Positions 44,266 through 51,600 of a stretch of DNA of 64,000 bases are shown in pieces. Origin of the DNA: UBA4951 sp963616935 (lineage in GTDB: Bacteria; Bacillota_I; Bacilli_A; RFN20; CAG-826); NCBI GenBank assembly GCA_963616935.1, contig CAVEMS010000004.1:62001-126000 (forward strand), written 5' to 3'. How positions within the stretch are numbered: position 1 is the stretch's first letter; the number at the start of each line of letters is the position of its first letter. Position numbers and translations under genes: made by a program. The notes beneath the pieces are model-generated. The model was not told the DNA's origin. It worked only from the letters and a program-made list of their open reading frames with translations, and searched no databases.

Positions 44266-45654
44266 TTAATGTTTGTCAACACTTTCTTTTAGTTCTGGAA
44301 TGCCTCTATCAAGCGTTTCGATAGGCATCGGATCATGTTTGAGCACGAGTTTCAACAAGATTGGCGTCAAGAAACTCGAGATCAATATCAAAGCCAAGGT
44401 GTAAACCATTATCTGCGGATCCACTAGCCCGGCATCAATGCCTTTTTGCGCGCAGACGATAAGGACTTCCGCCCTCGCCATCATGCCAATGCCGATAGCC
44501 AAGGAATGGCGACCGCCAAAATGGGTTATTAGACCGCCGGCACCTGCTCCGACGATTTTCCCCAATAGTCCAAGCACCACCCAAATAATTCCGAATATCA
44601 TAAACTCCCAAGTGAACGAGGAACTTCCTTGGAACATGTTTAAAGCGATGCAAGCGAAGAACACCGGAGCGAAGATGTTATCGCTAATCGTTTCGCTACG
44701 ATGATCGATGTATTTCTCAGGCGAAGTCCTCGAAAGCATCAAGCCCATTATGAAGGCGCCAGTAATATCGGCGATCGAGAAGAATTCCGCGACATATGAC
44801 CAAATGAAGCAAGCGGCCAAGGCCAAAATGGTGATGCGGATATGATGAGGATATTTGTTCCCTAAGAAATTGAAGAAGCGTCCAAGCAAATAGGCGAGGC
44901 CGATAGAAAGGGCGAAGAAGGCAATCATAAACACGATTATGAGCGTCACCGATACGGCGGCATTTTCGCTTAATCCGGTCGCGTTAAGTATCATTCCGGC
45001 GAAAGTGGACGAATCGACGCTTCCAGTGCTGCTAGAAGACAAGGAAATAATCAAAGAAAGCAAAACGATTCCGATGATGTCATCGATTATCGCCGCGCTT
45101 ATTAAAGCGGTCCCCATTGGTGTGTCCAGGCGATGCAATTCTTTTAATGTGGCCACCGTTATCGAGACGGAGGTGGCACTAAGGATGACGCCGTAATATA
45201 TTTCGGTATATATAGGCGAGATACCCTCGATATTGAGTCTTCCATCGGTGATTTTATTGAATGAGAAAGCGAGCAAAAAGCCGAATAAAAGAGGAATCAG
45301 AACCCCTAACGACGTGATAATCAAAGACTTGACGCCTAGGGAGCGAACTTTCTTTAAATCCGTCTCCAAGCCGGCGCTGAACATGATGAGGATAACGCCG
45401 ACTTTGGCGAAAAAGGACAATCCGACTTGCGAATAAGAGAAAGACGATTGCAGCCATTCGCTTGGTATGAAAGTCATGCAGCCAACGGCAAGACCGGAAA
45501 GAAGCATGCCTATGACTTGGGGTATCTTGAGTTTCGATAAACCAATCGAAAACAGTTTCGCCAAAGCGATTATCAAGCCCAAGAACAAAAGGATCTCAAA
45601 CGGTTTGTGTGACGATTCGACGGCTGTTAATGACGATAGCTGAACAAAGTTCAT
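44266..45654 (-). CDS. Cation/proton antiporter, CPA2 family, second copy
   Basis: A 462-residue membrane protein with about 12-13 helices. Family signs are KLKIPQVIGMLLSGLAVG at the start, MFSAGLETDLKKVRSLG, TSVSITVATL and ISAAIIDDIIGIVLLSL, the last with two adjacent Asp residues where the ion-binding Asp of electrogenic Na+/H+ antiporters lies. LSIADITGAFIMGLML and MMARAEVLIVCAQKG come later. It has no RCK domain. It differs from the antiporter at 15331, in which the matching position reads AIDNVIG (one Asp), so the two may differ in ion stoichiometry (inference from known CPA2 behaviour). Three short repeats lie 105-155 bp upstream. Confidence 0.92.
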   Translation of the reverse strand: MNFVQLSSLTAVESSHKPFEILLFLGLIIALAKLFSIGLSKLKIPQVIGMLLSGLAVGCMTFIPSEWLQSSFSYSQVGLSFFAKVGVILIMFSAGLETDLKKVRSLGVKSLIITSLGVLIPLLFGFLLAFSFNKITDGRLNIEGISPIYTEIYYGVILSATSVSITVATLKELHRLDTPMGTALISAAIIDDIIGIVLLSLIISLSSSSTGSVDSSTFAGMILNATGLSENAAVSVTLIIVFMIAFFALSIGLAYLLGRFFNFLGNKYPHHIRITILALAACFIWSYVAEFFSIADITGAFIMGLMLSRTSPEKYIDHRSETISDNIFAPVFFACIALNMFQGSSSFTWEFMIFGIIWVVLGLLGKIVGAGAGGLITHFGGRHSLAIGIGMMARAEVLIVCAQKGIDAGLVDPQIMVYTLALILISSFLTPILLKLVLKHDPMPIETLDRGIPELKESVDKH

Positions 45655-45758
45655 TTTCTCTCTTCTTTCAAACGGTGCATTATTATAGGCTTCTAATTAG
45701 GACTCGCAAGAAAAAACGATGGGATTGCTCTGTCGCTGTTTCTCTACCCTTTGTAAAC

Positions 45759-45808
45759 TTTTGGTCATTCATCATATCTTTTGGTCATTTGAAATATTTT
45801 TGGTCATT
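45759..45808. repeat. Three helically phased copies of TTTTGGTCATT
   Basis: Identical 11-bp copies start at 45759, 45779 and 45798, that is 20 and 19 bp apart (about two turns). They lie 105-155 bp upstream of the antiporter start, so they may be binding sites for a regulator on one DNA face. The remaining sequence in 45655-45950 shows no gene. Confidence 0.75.
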
Positions 45809-45950
45809 TTAAAACACCGAATCAATCCCAGATATGTTCCATTTTACGGCGATTTCGATTCGATTCTGCAGGGATTTTGAGTTTTTTGGAAACATTTAAA
45901 CATAACGAAAGCAAAGACTTCGTTGACGCTTTAATGCGGAAAAGATGTTT

Positions 45951-46109
45951 TTATTGATTACGATAGCCGACGAACCAAATATGATTTGTCAGTTCGTGGC
46001 CTTCGTGAAATTCATAGATCTGGCGGAAACCAAGAAGAATTTCCTCGTCGACCTGGCAAGTTTCTATAACCTCCGCGAATGAAGAGAAGAACGGAACGCT
46101 CAAAGCATC
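45951..46109 (-). pseudogene. C-terminal gene remnant of unknown family
   Basis: A 53-codon minus-strand frame follows a TAG and ends in TAA at 45951. It reads SSFAEVIETCQVDEEILLGF and ends HIWFVGYRNQ. Its codon use and composition resemble true coding sequence of this genome, but it has no proper start. It is probably the end of a lost gene. The opposite strand has a 45-codon ATG frame (45945-46082) that looks less coding. The stretch 46110-46301 shows no further gene. Confidence 0.35.
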
Positions 46110-46301
46110 CTAAGGCTCATTAGCCAAGCGATGAGTTTATGAAGTCGTTATACGTTTACACAACAATTTGGGAACCTTCCTTAAGTGGATATGAGGATTA
46201 AACATTGGAAAACAATATCTTTGAGAAAAAGAAACATGTTTTCTGACGCAGGATTCTTTCCTCGCTGGTAAAATAGGAAGAGCAAAGCAGGAACTAAGAA
46301 A

Positions 46302-47342
46302 ATGACGGAAAATGAAATTAAGGAATTCTTCCTAGCCAACGAATATGGCCATCTCCCCTCCTTTAAGGACGTTGAGGTCTATTATGAGCTAACCGATGAG
46401 CACGACGATACGTTAGAAGCTATAAAACGAAAAGATATAAGAATCCATTTCAAAAGAAAGGGCCGTTTCACCTCTTTTGGCTTCGATTTGTTCGTCCCTA
46501 AGAACGCCAAAGGAGTTTTCGTCTTCCTTTGCAACCGACCAGTTGGGAACATATCCAAGAAAGAGATCGATCCTAACCGCGACTATAAAAGCGAGTTCTA
46601 TCCCATCGAGGATATCCTAAGAAGAGGCTACGCCTGCTGCGCTTTCCTCACGAGCGAAGTCGCCGAAGACAAAAAAGGATTTCATTTCGGTATGAATTCC
46701 CTTTTCCCAGACGTGGATCATGCAATAGGAGACTCTTACGGCACCCTCCTTTTTTGGGCGAAAGGCTTCTCCTTGGTCATCGATTATCTAAAGAAAGATG
46801 AGCTTACGAAAGATCTTCCTATCGCCACGGTCGGCCACTCTAGAGGCGGCAAGACATCTTTGCTAGCAGGCGTATTAGACCAAAGAATCGATCTCGTATG
46901 CTCTTCTTGCGCTGGCTGCAGCGGAGACGCTGAGCAAAATAACTATCACAAAGGCGCGGAGACGATAGATATCATCACAAACGCTTTCCCATTTTGGTTC
47001 GCACCCAATTACAGGCAGTATAGCAATAAACCTCTCCCCTATAGTCAAAGTGATTTCTTGTCTTTAATCGCCCCACGCCTCATCTACACCTCGTCAAAGA
47101 CCGAAGACCTTTGGGCGGATCCAGAAGGGGAATATGAGACCTGCATCAAGTTAGGCAAAGCTTATGAAGAAAAGGGCTTAAAAGGATTCAAGCCCATCGA
47201 ACAATTCAACATAAACGAAGAGATGGTCTCCCAAGAGGGAAACATCGCCCATCACCATTTGAAAGGAATCCATGACCTCGATAAGAGAGATTGGAATCTC
47301 TACATGGATTTTTGGGATAAGAAACTCAAAGAAAAACGTTGA
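46302..47342 (+). CDS. Alpha/beta hydrolase, carbohydrate esterase family 15-like
   Basis: A 346-residue esterase-like protein without a signal peptide. GHSRGGKTSLLAG near residue 180 holds the nucleophile Ser. The stretch PRLIYTSSKTEDLWADPEGEY near residue 250 and GIHDLDKRDWNLYMDFW at the end, with the catalytic His in IHDL, match the pattern shared by CE15 and related acyl-sugar esterases. These cleave esters on hemicellulose sugars. The CE15 label is by motif pattern only. AGGAACTAAGAAA precedes the ATG. It is a single gene ended by the hairpin at 47349. Confidence 0.75.
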   Translation: MTENEIKEFFLANEYGHLPSFKDVEVYYELTDEHDDTLEAIKRKDIRIHFKRKGRFTSFGFDLFVPKNAKGVFVFLCNRPVGNISKKEIDPNRDYKSEFYPIEDILRRGYACCAFLTSEVAEDKKGFHFGMNSLFPDVDHAIGDSYGTLLFWAKGFSLVIDYLKKDELTKDLPIATVGHSRGGKTSLLAGVLDQRIDLVCSSCAGCSGDAEQNNYHKGAETIDIITNAFPFWFAPNYRQYSNKPLPYSQSDFLSLIAPRLIYTSSKTEDLWADPEGEYETCIKLGKAYEEKGLKGFKPIEQFNINEEMVSQEGNIAHHHLKGIHDLDKRDWNLYMDFWDKKLKEKR

Positions 47343-47348
47343 TGTAAG

Positions 47349-47383
47349 AAAAGCGTTAAGGATGTGCGTCTTGACGCTTTTTT
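47349..47383 (+). terminator. Terminator after the esterase gene
   Basis: AAAAGCGT...AAG pairs with CTT...ACGCTTTT around a loop, ending in six T. Confidence 0.82.
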
Positions 47384-47388
47384 GATGC

Positions 47389-47418
47389 AAAAAGAGCGGC
47401 CCCCTTTTAGAGCCGCTC
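47389..47418 (-). terminator. Terminator at the end of the minus-strand surface-protein gene
   Basis: On the minus strand GAGCGGC and GCCGCTC (47418-47412 with 47400-47394) pair around an 11-nt loop, followed by TTTTTGC. It lies 30 nt after the stop at 47449. Confidence 0.85.
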
Positions 47419-47448
47419 AAATTCATAAATACAAGTAGCGTTGGATAA

Positions 47449-48666
47449 TTAAGAAGCAGAAGATGGAGTATAGACCGTGCCTGTGATGGTCAAACCATCA
47501 TAGGTTGTGAGCCGGCCTTCCATATAGTGATTCCAAAGATAGGCATAGCTCTTGACCTTCAAGCTGCAGTTCGTGAACGAATTGTCGTTGCCGTTTTTCG
47601 ACGCAAAGACGACGTCGATATTGTAGTTTGAGGCATCAATATTGACGTTCTTTAAAGTATTTGTCATGAAGCGTTGACGCGAGATGAAACCATCCACCTT
47701 CGTAAGGTCAGGAGTAAAAGGGTTCATGGAGTTGCCGCCAATGACTTTGATAGTCACGTCTGTAAGGGTAGTGTTTTGCATACTGCCAGCGAGCATGGAA
47801 TAATCCCCGCCATTCTCACGCCACCAAGCTTCGGTCAAAGTGAGATTCTTAATGGCCGCTCCGTCGAGTTGGTTGAAAAGGCCGTTATAAGTGGATTGGC
47901 CATTAATAGTCTTGCCATTGCCATCTAACGTTCCTTTGAAGGTGTATTTGCCAGCATCGAGCCATCCGCTGATCCAACCCCAGCTTGTTGCTCCATTAAA
48001 AGTACTCAACGAAATGTTTTCTGCAAGTTTGTAATATCCGTCGACGTTATGATCCGTGGTCGTGGCGCAAATCGGTTTGATAACGTTAAAACTCGTGGAG
48101 TTGTTATACAAATAAGCAGTCACGAAAGTGGTATCGAAGAACAGGGTGTAATATTTTCCGTCTTTATTGAGTTCGACCTCCACGGATTTGACTCCGTCAT
48201 CGGAATGGTCCTCAGCAAAGCTAGAGACATCGAGAGCAGACGCATCGGTTCCTAAATCGATAGTTCCGGCCTTCATCGAAGTGATTGTGGCATCCGAATA
48301 CGTTCCAAGATCAAACGCTTTGGTGGCATCGGTCATTAACACTTCTTTCGCATCGAGAGCAACGTTATAAATCCAACGCGCATCATCGCTTGCAAAACCA
48401 GACGTATCATAAGTTGTAGCTTCCCCAATGCTAGTGGATACGGGTTTTTCGTAAGAAACCTCGTGGGTGCTGCAGCTAACCCAGTATTCGCGGACGCCTT
48501 TCGAGGTCTTAGTCGCATTTTTCTTCGCGTAATGCATCCAAGCATAACCCGAGGAGGAAGTATCCGCGAAAAGGACGCTTCCGCTAGTGGCCATCGTTAT
48601 AACCACTCCAACAGCCGAAAAAGCGACCAAAGAAAGCTCGCAAACGACCAACAGTTTTTTCTTCAT
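47449..48666 (-). CDS. Exported surface protein with beta-helix-like C-terminus
   Basis: A 405-residue protein with an N-terminal signal or anchor (LLVVCELSLVAFSAVGVVITMA). Near residue 60 is EYWVSCSTHEVSYEKP, a Cys-His motif of a type seen in many surface proteins of gut Bacillota. The C-terminal part has strand repeats with FKGTLDGNGKTING, a GLUG/parallel beta-helix signature that is also present in the lipoprotein at 54126. No enzyme motif. A cre-like palindrome lies about 55 bp upstream, so sugar control is possible. Function unknown; the beta helix suggests glycan contact. Confidence 0.75.
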   Translation of the reverse strand: MKKKLLVVCELSLVAFSAVGVVITMATSGSVLFADTSSSGYAWMHYAKKNATKTSKGVREYWVSCSTHEVSYEKPVSTSIGEATTYDTSGFASDDARWIYNVALDAKEVLMTDATKAFDLGTYSDATITSMKAGTIDLGTDASALDVSSFAEDHSDDGVKSVEVELNKDGKYYTLFFDTTFVTAYLYNNSTSFNVIKPICATTTDHNVDGYYKLAENISLSTFNGATSWGWISGWLDAGKYTFKGTLDGNGKTINGQSTYNGLFNQLDGAAIKNLTLTEAWWRENGGDYSMLAGSMQNTTLTDVTIKVIGGNSMNPFTPDLTKVDGFISRQRFMTNTLKNVNIDASNYNIDVVFASKNGNDNSFTNCSLKVKSYAYLWNHYMEGRLTTYDGLTITGTVYTPSSAS

Positions 48667-48719
48667 GCTAAATCCTCCTTGATTAAAGCTAAAAATATTA
48701 TAAGAAAATTCTTTTCATA

Positions 48720-48733
48720 AGAAAGCGCTTTCA
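48720..48733 (-). promoter_or_regulatory. cre-like catabolite-response palindrome
   Basis: The minus strand reads TGAAAGCGCTTTCT. It differs from the CcpA cre consensus (TGNAARCGNWWWCA) only at the last base and lies 54-67 bp upstream of the surface-protein start. It would let carbon catabolite control act here (inference from known CcpA sites). Confidence 0.5.
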
Positions 48734-48766
48734 GTTCTAAAAAACAAATTCAAGCCGATTTTGAGC

Positions 48767-48805
48767 AGTATTAAGAGAAAAGCCGGCTTTTCTCGCCTTA
48801 ATACT
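48767..48805 (-). terminator. Long stem-loop over the stop of the tyrosine-phosphatase gene
   Basis: AGTATTAA and TTAATACT (outer) with GAGAAAAG and CTTTTCTC (inner) form 16 pairs around a CCGG loop, with a 3-nt bulge on one side. It includes the stop codon at 48798-48800. No T run follows, so it may stabilise or process the mRNA 3' end instead of ending transcription by itself. Confidence 0.6.
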
Positions 48806-49991
48806 TCTCAATCAGAATCTCTTTGATTGAACCGATTGTGGACTGGCTGACGGAACAGGCGCTTTTCAAATAGTTTTCAATCGCCCCACTTAACGTGCCG
48901 TCTTCCGTCTTGTAGTTCTTCATGATCTGGCTATAAAGCAAACCGAAAGCGACATAATTATTGTCGTCGTCCTGCATCACGCCGGTATCGTCGAAGGCGC
49001 CGTTAACGATATTGCTCCTCCACCTTCTGGAATTGTAGAAGCTCGTGAGCTCAAAGTCTTTGCAAAGATCGGAATAGCTGACCCCCAAAAGGCCATTGAT
49101 GAGGAAAGCCAGGGTTCCTGTGCGGTCCGCACCGGCCGAGCAATGAAAGGTGAGAGGATAGTTATCCTTATTCGAAAGCGCATTGAAGATGTTTTTGATG
49201 TTCGCTTTGGCTGTTTCGTAATATCTTCCCGCTCCAGGGACGATCGAATCGTATTGCCCCATGCCGTAATTAAAGAAATTAATTCCGCTGATTGGGTGTT
49301 CAGAGACACTATAGTCCGCGCTTGAGGTGCTGTAGCGGATATCTAGCTCAGTCTTCATATTCAATGCTTTTAAGCGCGATTCAGAAGTCTTGCCGACACC
49401 TGCCCAGGAAGCGCTACGATAAAGGAGAGAGTATTTCACGCGATGGGTATCGTCGATCTTCCATCCACCAAGGTCCCTCATATTGATGATCGCATCATTC
49501 GTGTCGATGGTTCTAAGATCGCCTTTGATAGAGAAAGAGTCCGTCTCCGAGACGGCGTTATCCCCTTTCACCCTATAGTAGTAAGTTCCAGGCACGAGGT
49601 TATAGACGTCAAACGAAGAAACCGAGGCCCTAAGATCATCGTAGGTCGCGTAAGGCTCAGTGAAATTCTCATCATAAGCGATTTCTAAAGCGTATCTTCC
49701 CTTGCCGTTATTCACCTTCCAACGAAGATTCAAAGGCTCCGTGTTATCCCCTGGATTCGCGGTTGCGCTAGATAAGAAAGAGGCGGGATCTTCGCTATCA
49801 AGATAATTCCTGGCCTGTTTATAGACGAGGTCAATGGCCTTGCCGCCAATCTTATCCACGAGCGTGACACTTTCCTTTTTATCTTCCGCCGAACTTGCTT
49901 GGGGAGAAGAAGGAACACTACTCTCTCCTTCTGAGCAAGAGAATAAAGGCAAGGCGAGCAAAGCAAGCAACAGTCCGACGTTTCTTTTCAT
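48798..49991 (-). CDS. Exported lipoprotein tyrosine phosphatase
   Basis: A 397-residue lipoprotein: signal MKRNVGLLLALLALPLFSC with Cys19 as the lipid-linked residue. Residues ~85-155 are a fibronectin-like module (LNLRWKVNNGKGRYALEIAYD...GTYYYRVKGD). The rest is a Y_phosphatase3-type tyrosine phosphatase: INMRDLGGW, YRSASWAG, and the P-loop HCSAGADRTG with Cys284 and Arg290. It would hydrolyse phosphate esters (phosphotyrosine or phosphoinositide-like) outside the cell. It lies 11 nt after the YesL-like gene, in line with the sugar cluster, so its target may be related to the same surface machinery. Confidence 0.88.
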   Translation of the reverse strand: MKRNVGLLLALLALPLFSCSEGESSVPSSPQASSAEDKKESVTLVDKIGGKAIDLVYKQARNYLDSEDPASFLSSATANPGDNTEPLNLRWKVNNGKGRYALEIAYDENFTEPYATYDDLRASVSSFDVYNLVPGTYYYRVKGDNAVSETDSFSIKGDLRTIDTNDAIINMRDLGGWKIDDTHRVKYSLLYRSASWAGVGKTSESRLKALNMKTELDIRYSTSSADYSVSEHPISGINFFNYGMGQYDSIVPGAGRYYETAKANIKNIFNALSNKDNYPLTFHCSAGADRTGTLAFLINGLLGVSYSDLCKDFELTSFYNSRRWRSNIVNGAFDDTGVMQDDDNNYVAFGLLYSQIMKNYKTEDGTLSGAIENYLKSACSVSQSTIGSIKEILIEKY

Positions 49992-50002
49992 AATAATTTC
50001 CT

Positions 50003-50878
50003 TTAGGAGCGCATCTCCTCTCCCCCTTCGGCTTTGTAGAGCCCCGCGAGGTAATAATCCTTAAATTGCTCGCGGTTGATGTATTTATCAAAAAGAGAGA
50101 AGCAAAGAGAATAAAGAAGGAGAAGAATGAGAGGCAACGCGAAGATACACAAAGCCAAATGAATCAAGGCAAGCAATAACGGAGCGCTTTCCAAAAGAGA
50201 AAGGCCATATATCGAAGCGGATAGCCCAAGCGAGATGAGCAAGAACTTCCACCAATAAGGGAAATAGAGCTTCGTCGCATTCCAAATGGCTCGGAACACA
50301 TTGCATTCATACACCGAAGAGAAAATCGAGGCGATCATGAAGACGGGGATCACGATAAGAGCAAGCAGGACGTAAAAAGGGATCCCGATGAAATATTCTA
50401 AGAAGAAGGCGCTCACGAAACGGCAAAGGGAAAGCAAGACGCCGAAAAAGAGAAACAGGAGCGACGTATTTAAGTAATTCTGTTGGATTCCTCTTTTGAA
50501 GTCATCCTTAAAAAGGACCCCTTCGCCCCAAAGAAGGGACTTATAAACGCGGTTCGCCCCGCTTAAAGCGAGCGAAGCGACGAAGGTGAAAATGGTTTCC
50601 AACAGAGTCCCATAAATCATCAGAACATTCATCGAAGCCTTGTAATCCGCCTCGCTTAATTCGCCCGAAGTGAATTTTTGGTAAAAGCCCACTTCAAAAC
50701 GGTTTTGGAAGAAAACGGTAACGATGATGGGCGAAAAGCACAAAGCGAGCCAAAGCCCTAAGAAAAACAAAGTCAGGGAGTTGTTCTTAAGCAGAAAGAA
50801 GAACTGATCTTTCCTGGTCTCAGGGAGGGCGCTAGGAAGGAAGTCGGTCGGGGCCGCTTTAAGCTTTCTTTTCTTCAT
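50003..50878 (-). CDS. YesL-like (DUF624) membrane protein
   Basis: A 291-residue protein with six helices near residues 33-55, 88-108, 138-160, 165-188, 205-230 and 238-262. ECNVFRAIWNATKLYFPYWW lies between helices, matching the 'R..l..s..l....wl..l' pattern of DUF624/YesL. YesL-family proteins lie in CUT1 sugar-transport loci of Bacillota; their job is unknown. Its start overlaps the ATPase stop by 20 nt, so it belongs to the same transcript. Confidence 0.7.
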   Translation of the reverse strand: MKKRKLKAAPTDFLPSALPETRKDQFFFLLKNNSLTLFFLGLWLALCFSPIIVTVFFQNRFEVGFYQKFTSGELSEADYKASMNVLMIYGTLLETIFTFVASLALSGANRVYKSLLWGEGVLFKDDFKRGIQQNYLNTSLLFLFFGVLLSLCRFVSAFFLEYFIGIPFYVLLALIVIPVFMIASIFSSVYECNVFRAIWNATKLYFPYWWKFLLISLGLSASIYGLSLLESAPLLLALIHLALCIFALPLILLLLYSLCFSLFDKYINREQFKDYYLAGLYKAEGGEEMRS

Positions 50879-51599
50879 AAAGATCAGCCTCCCGCATCTT
50901 CATGACAAACTCATCTTGGCTCGAGAGCATTTTGGCAGAGCTCCCCTTCAAGACGAATTTGCCTTCCTTCATCACGTAGATAATATCCCCTACCGTCGTC
51001 GCTTCCTTGAAGGAATGGGTGACGTAAAGGATAGTTCCGCTTAATTCTTTGTTGATCTGTTTGATGAATTCGAGCACCCCTTTCTTCGTAAGGGGGTCTA
51101 GATGCCCTACCGGCTCATCCATTAGTAGCACATCGGGTTTCCCGACGAGCTCACGAGCTAAAAGCGCACGTTGCTGTTGTCCAAGCGAAAGGTATTTCGG
51201 CCTCACATTGAGGCAATGGGCGATCCCGAAACTCTCCGCGATTTTCCTCACGCGGAAGAAAAGCTCATCCCTTTCGATTTTCTTGTTCCTTAAAGGGAAA
51301 GCGATGTTCTCAAAGATAGTGAGATGGGGATATAGGCTCACATCTTGATTGATGTAGGCCATGTTCCGCTTATAAGTGGGGATGTCGTAGATATCCTTAT
51401 CGCCGAAGAAAATATCCCCGTCGTATTCCACAAGCCCAAGCATCGCTTTTAGCAAAGTGGTCTTGCCACATCCTGAAGGCCCCATGATGACGCTGATCTT
51501 GCCGCTAGGAAAAGTCTCATTCATCTCAGAAATGACGAGATTTTCGTTCTTCCCCTTGCCGTAATAGCAATATAGTTCCTTGAGTCTTATATCAGGCAT
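50859..51599 (-). CDS. Sugar-type ABC transporter ATPase lacking the C-terminal domain
   Basis: A 246-residue ATPase. Walker A GPSGCGKT (40-47), Q-loop region INQDVSLYPHLTIFENIAFPL (83-103), signature LSLGQ (137-141, Leu in place of the usual Gly at the third position), Walker B VLLMDEP (157-163), and switch His in VTHS. The 'LYPHLT..ENIAFPL' segment is that of MalK/UgpC/MsmK-type sugar ATPases, but those have ~360 residues with a TOBE regulatory domain, which is absent here. It starts 1 nt past the alpha-galactosidase stop (TGAAATG); the longer frame to 51686 overlaps that gene and is rejected. It could power the permeases encoded at 61108-62953. Confidence 0.88.
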   Translation of the reverse strand: MPDIRLKELYCYYGKGKNENLVISEMNETFPSGKISVIMGPSGCGKTTLLKAMLGLVEYDGDIFFGDKDIYDIPTYKRNMAYINQDVSLYPHLTIFENIAFPLRNKKIERDELFFRVRKIAESFGIAHCLNVRPKYLSLGQQQRALLARELVGKPDVLLMDEPVGHLDPLTKKGVLEFIKQINKELSGTILYVTHSFKEATTVGDIIYVMKEGKFVLKGSSAKMLSSQDEFVMKMREADLYEEKKA

Positions 51600-51600
51600 T

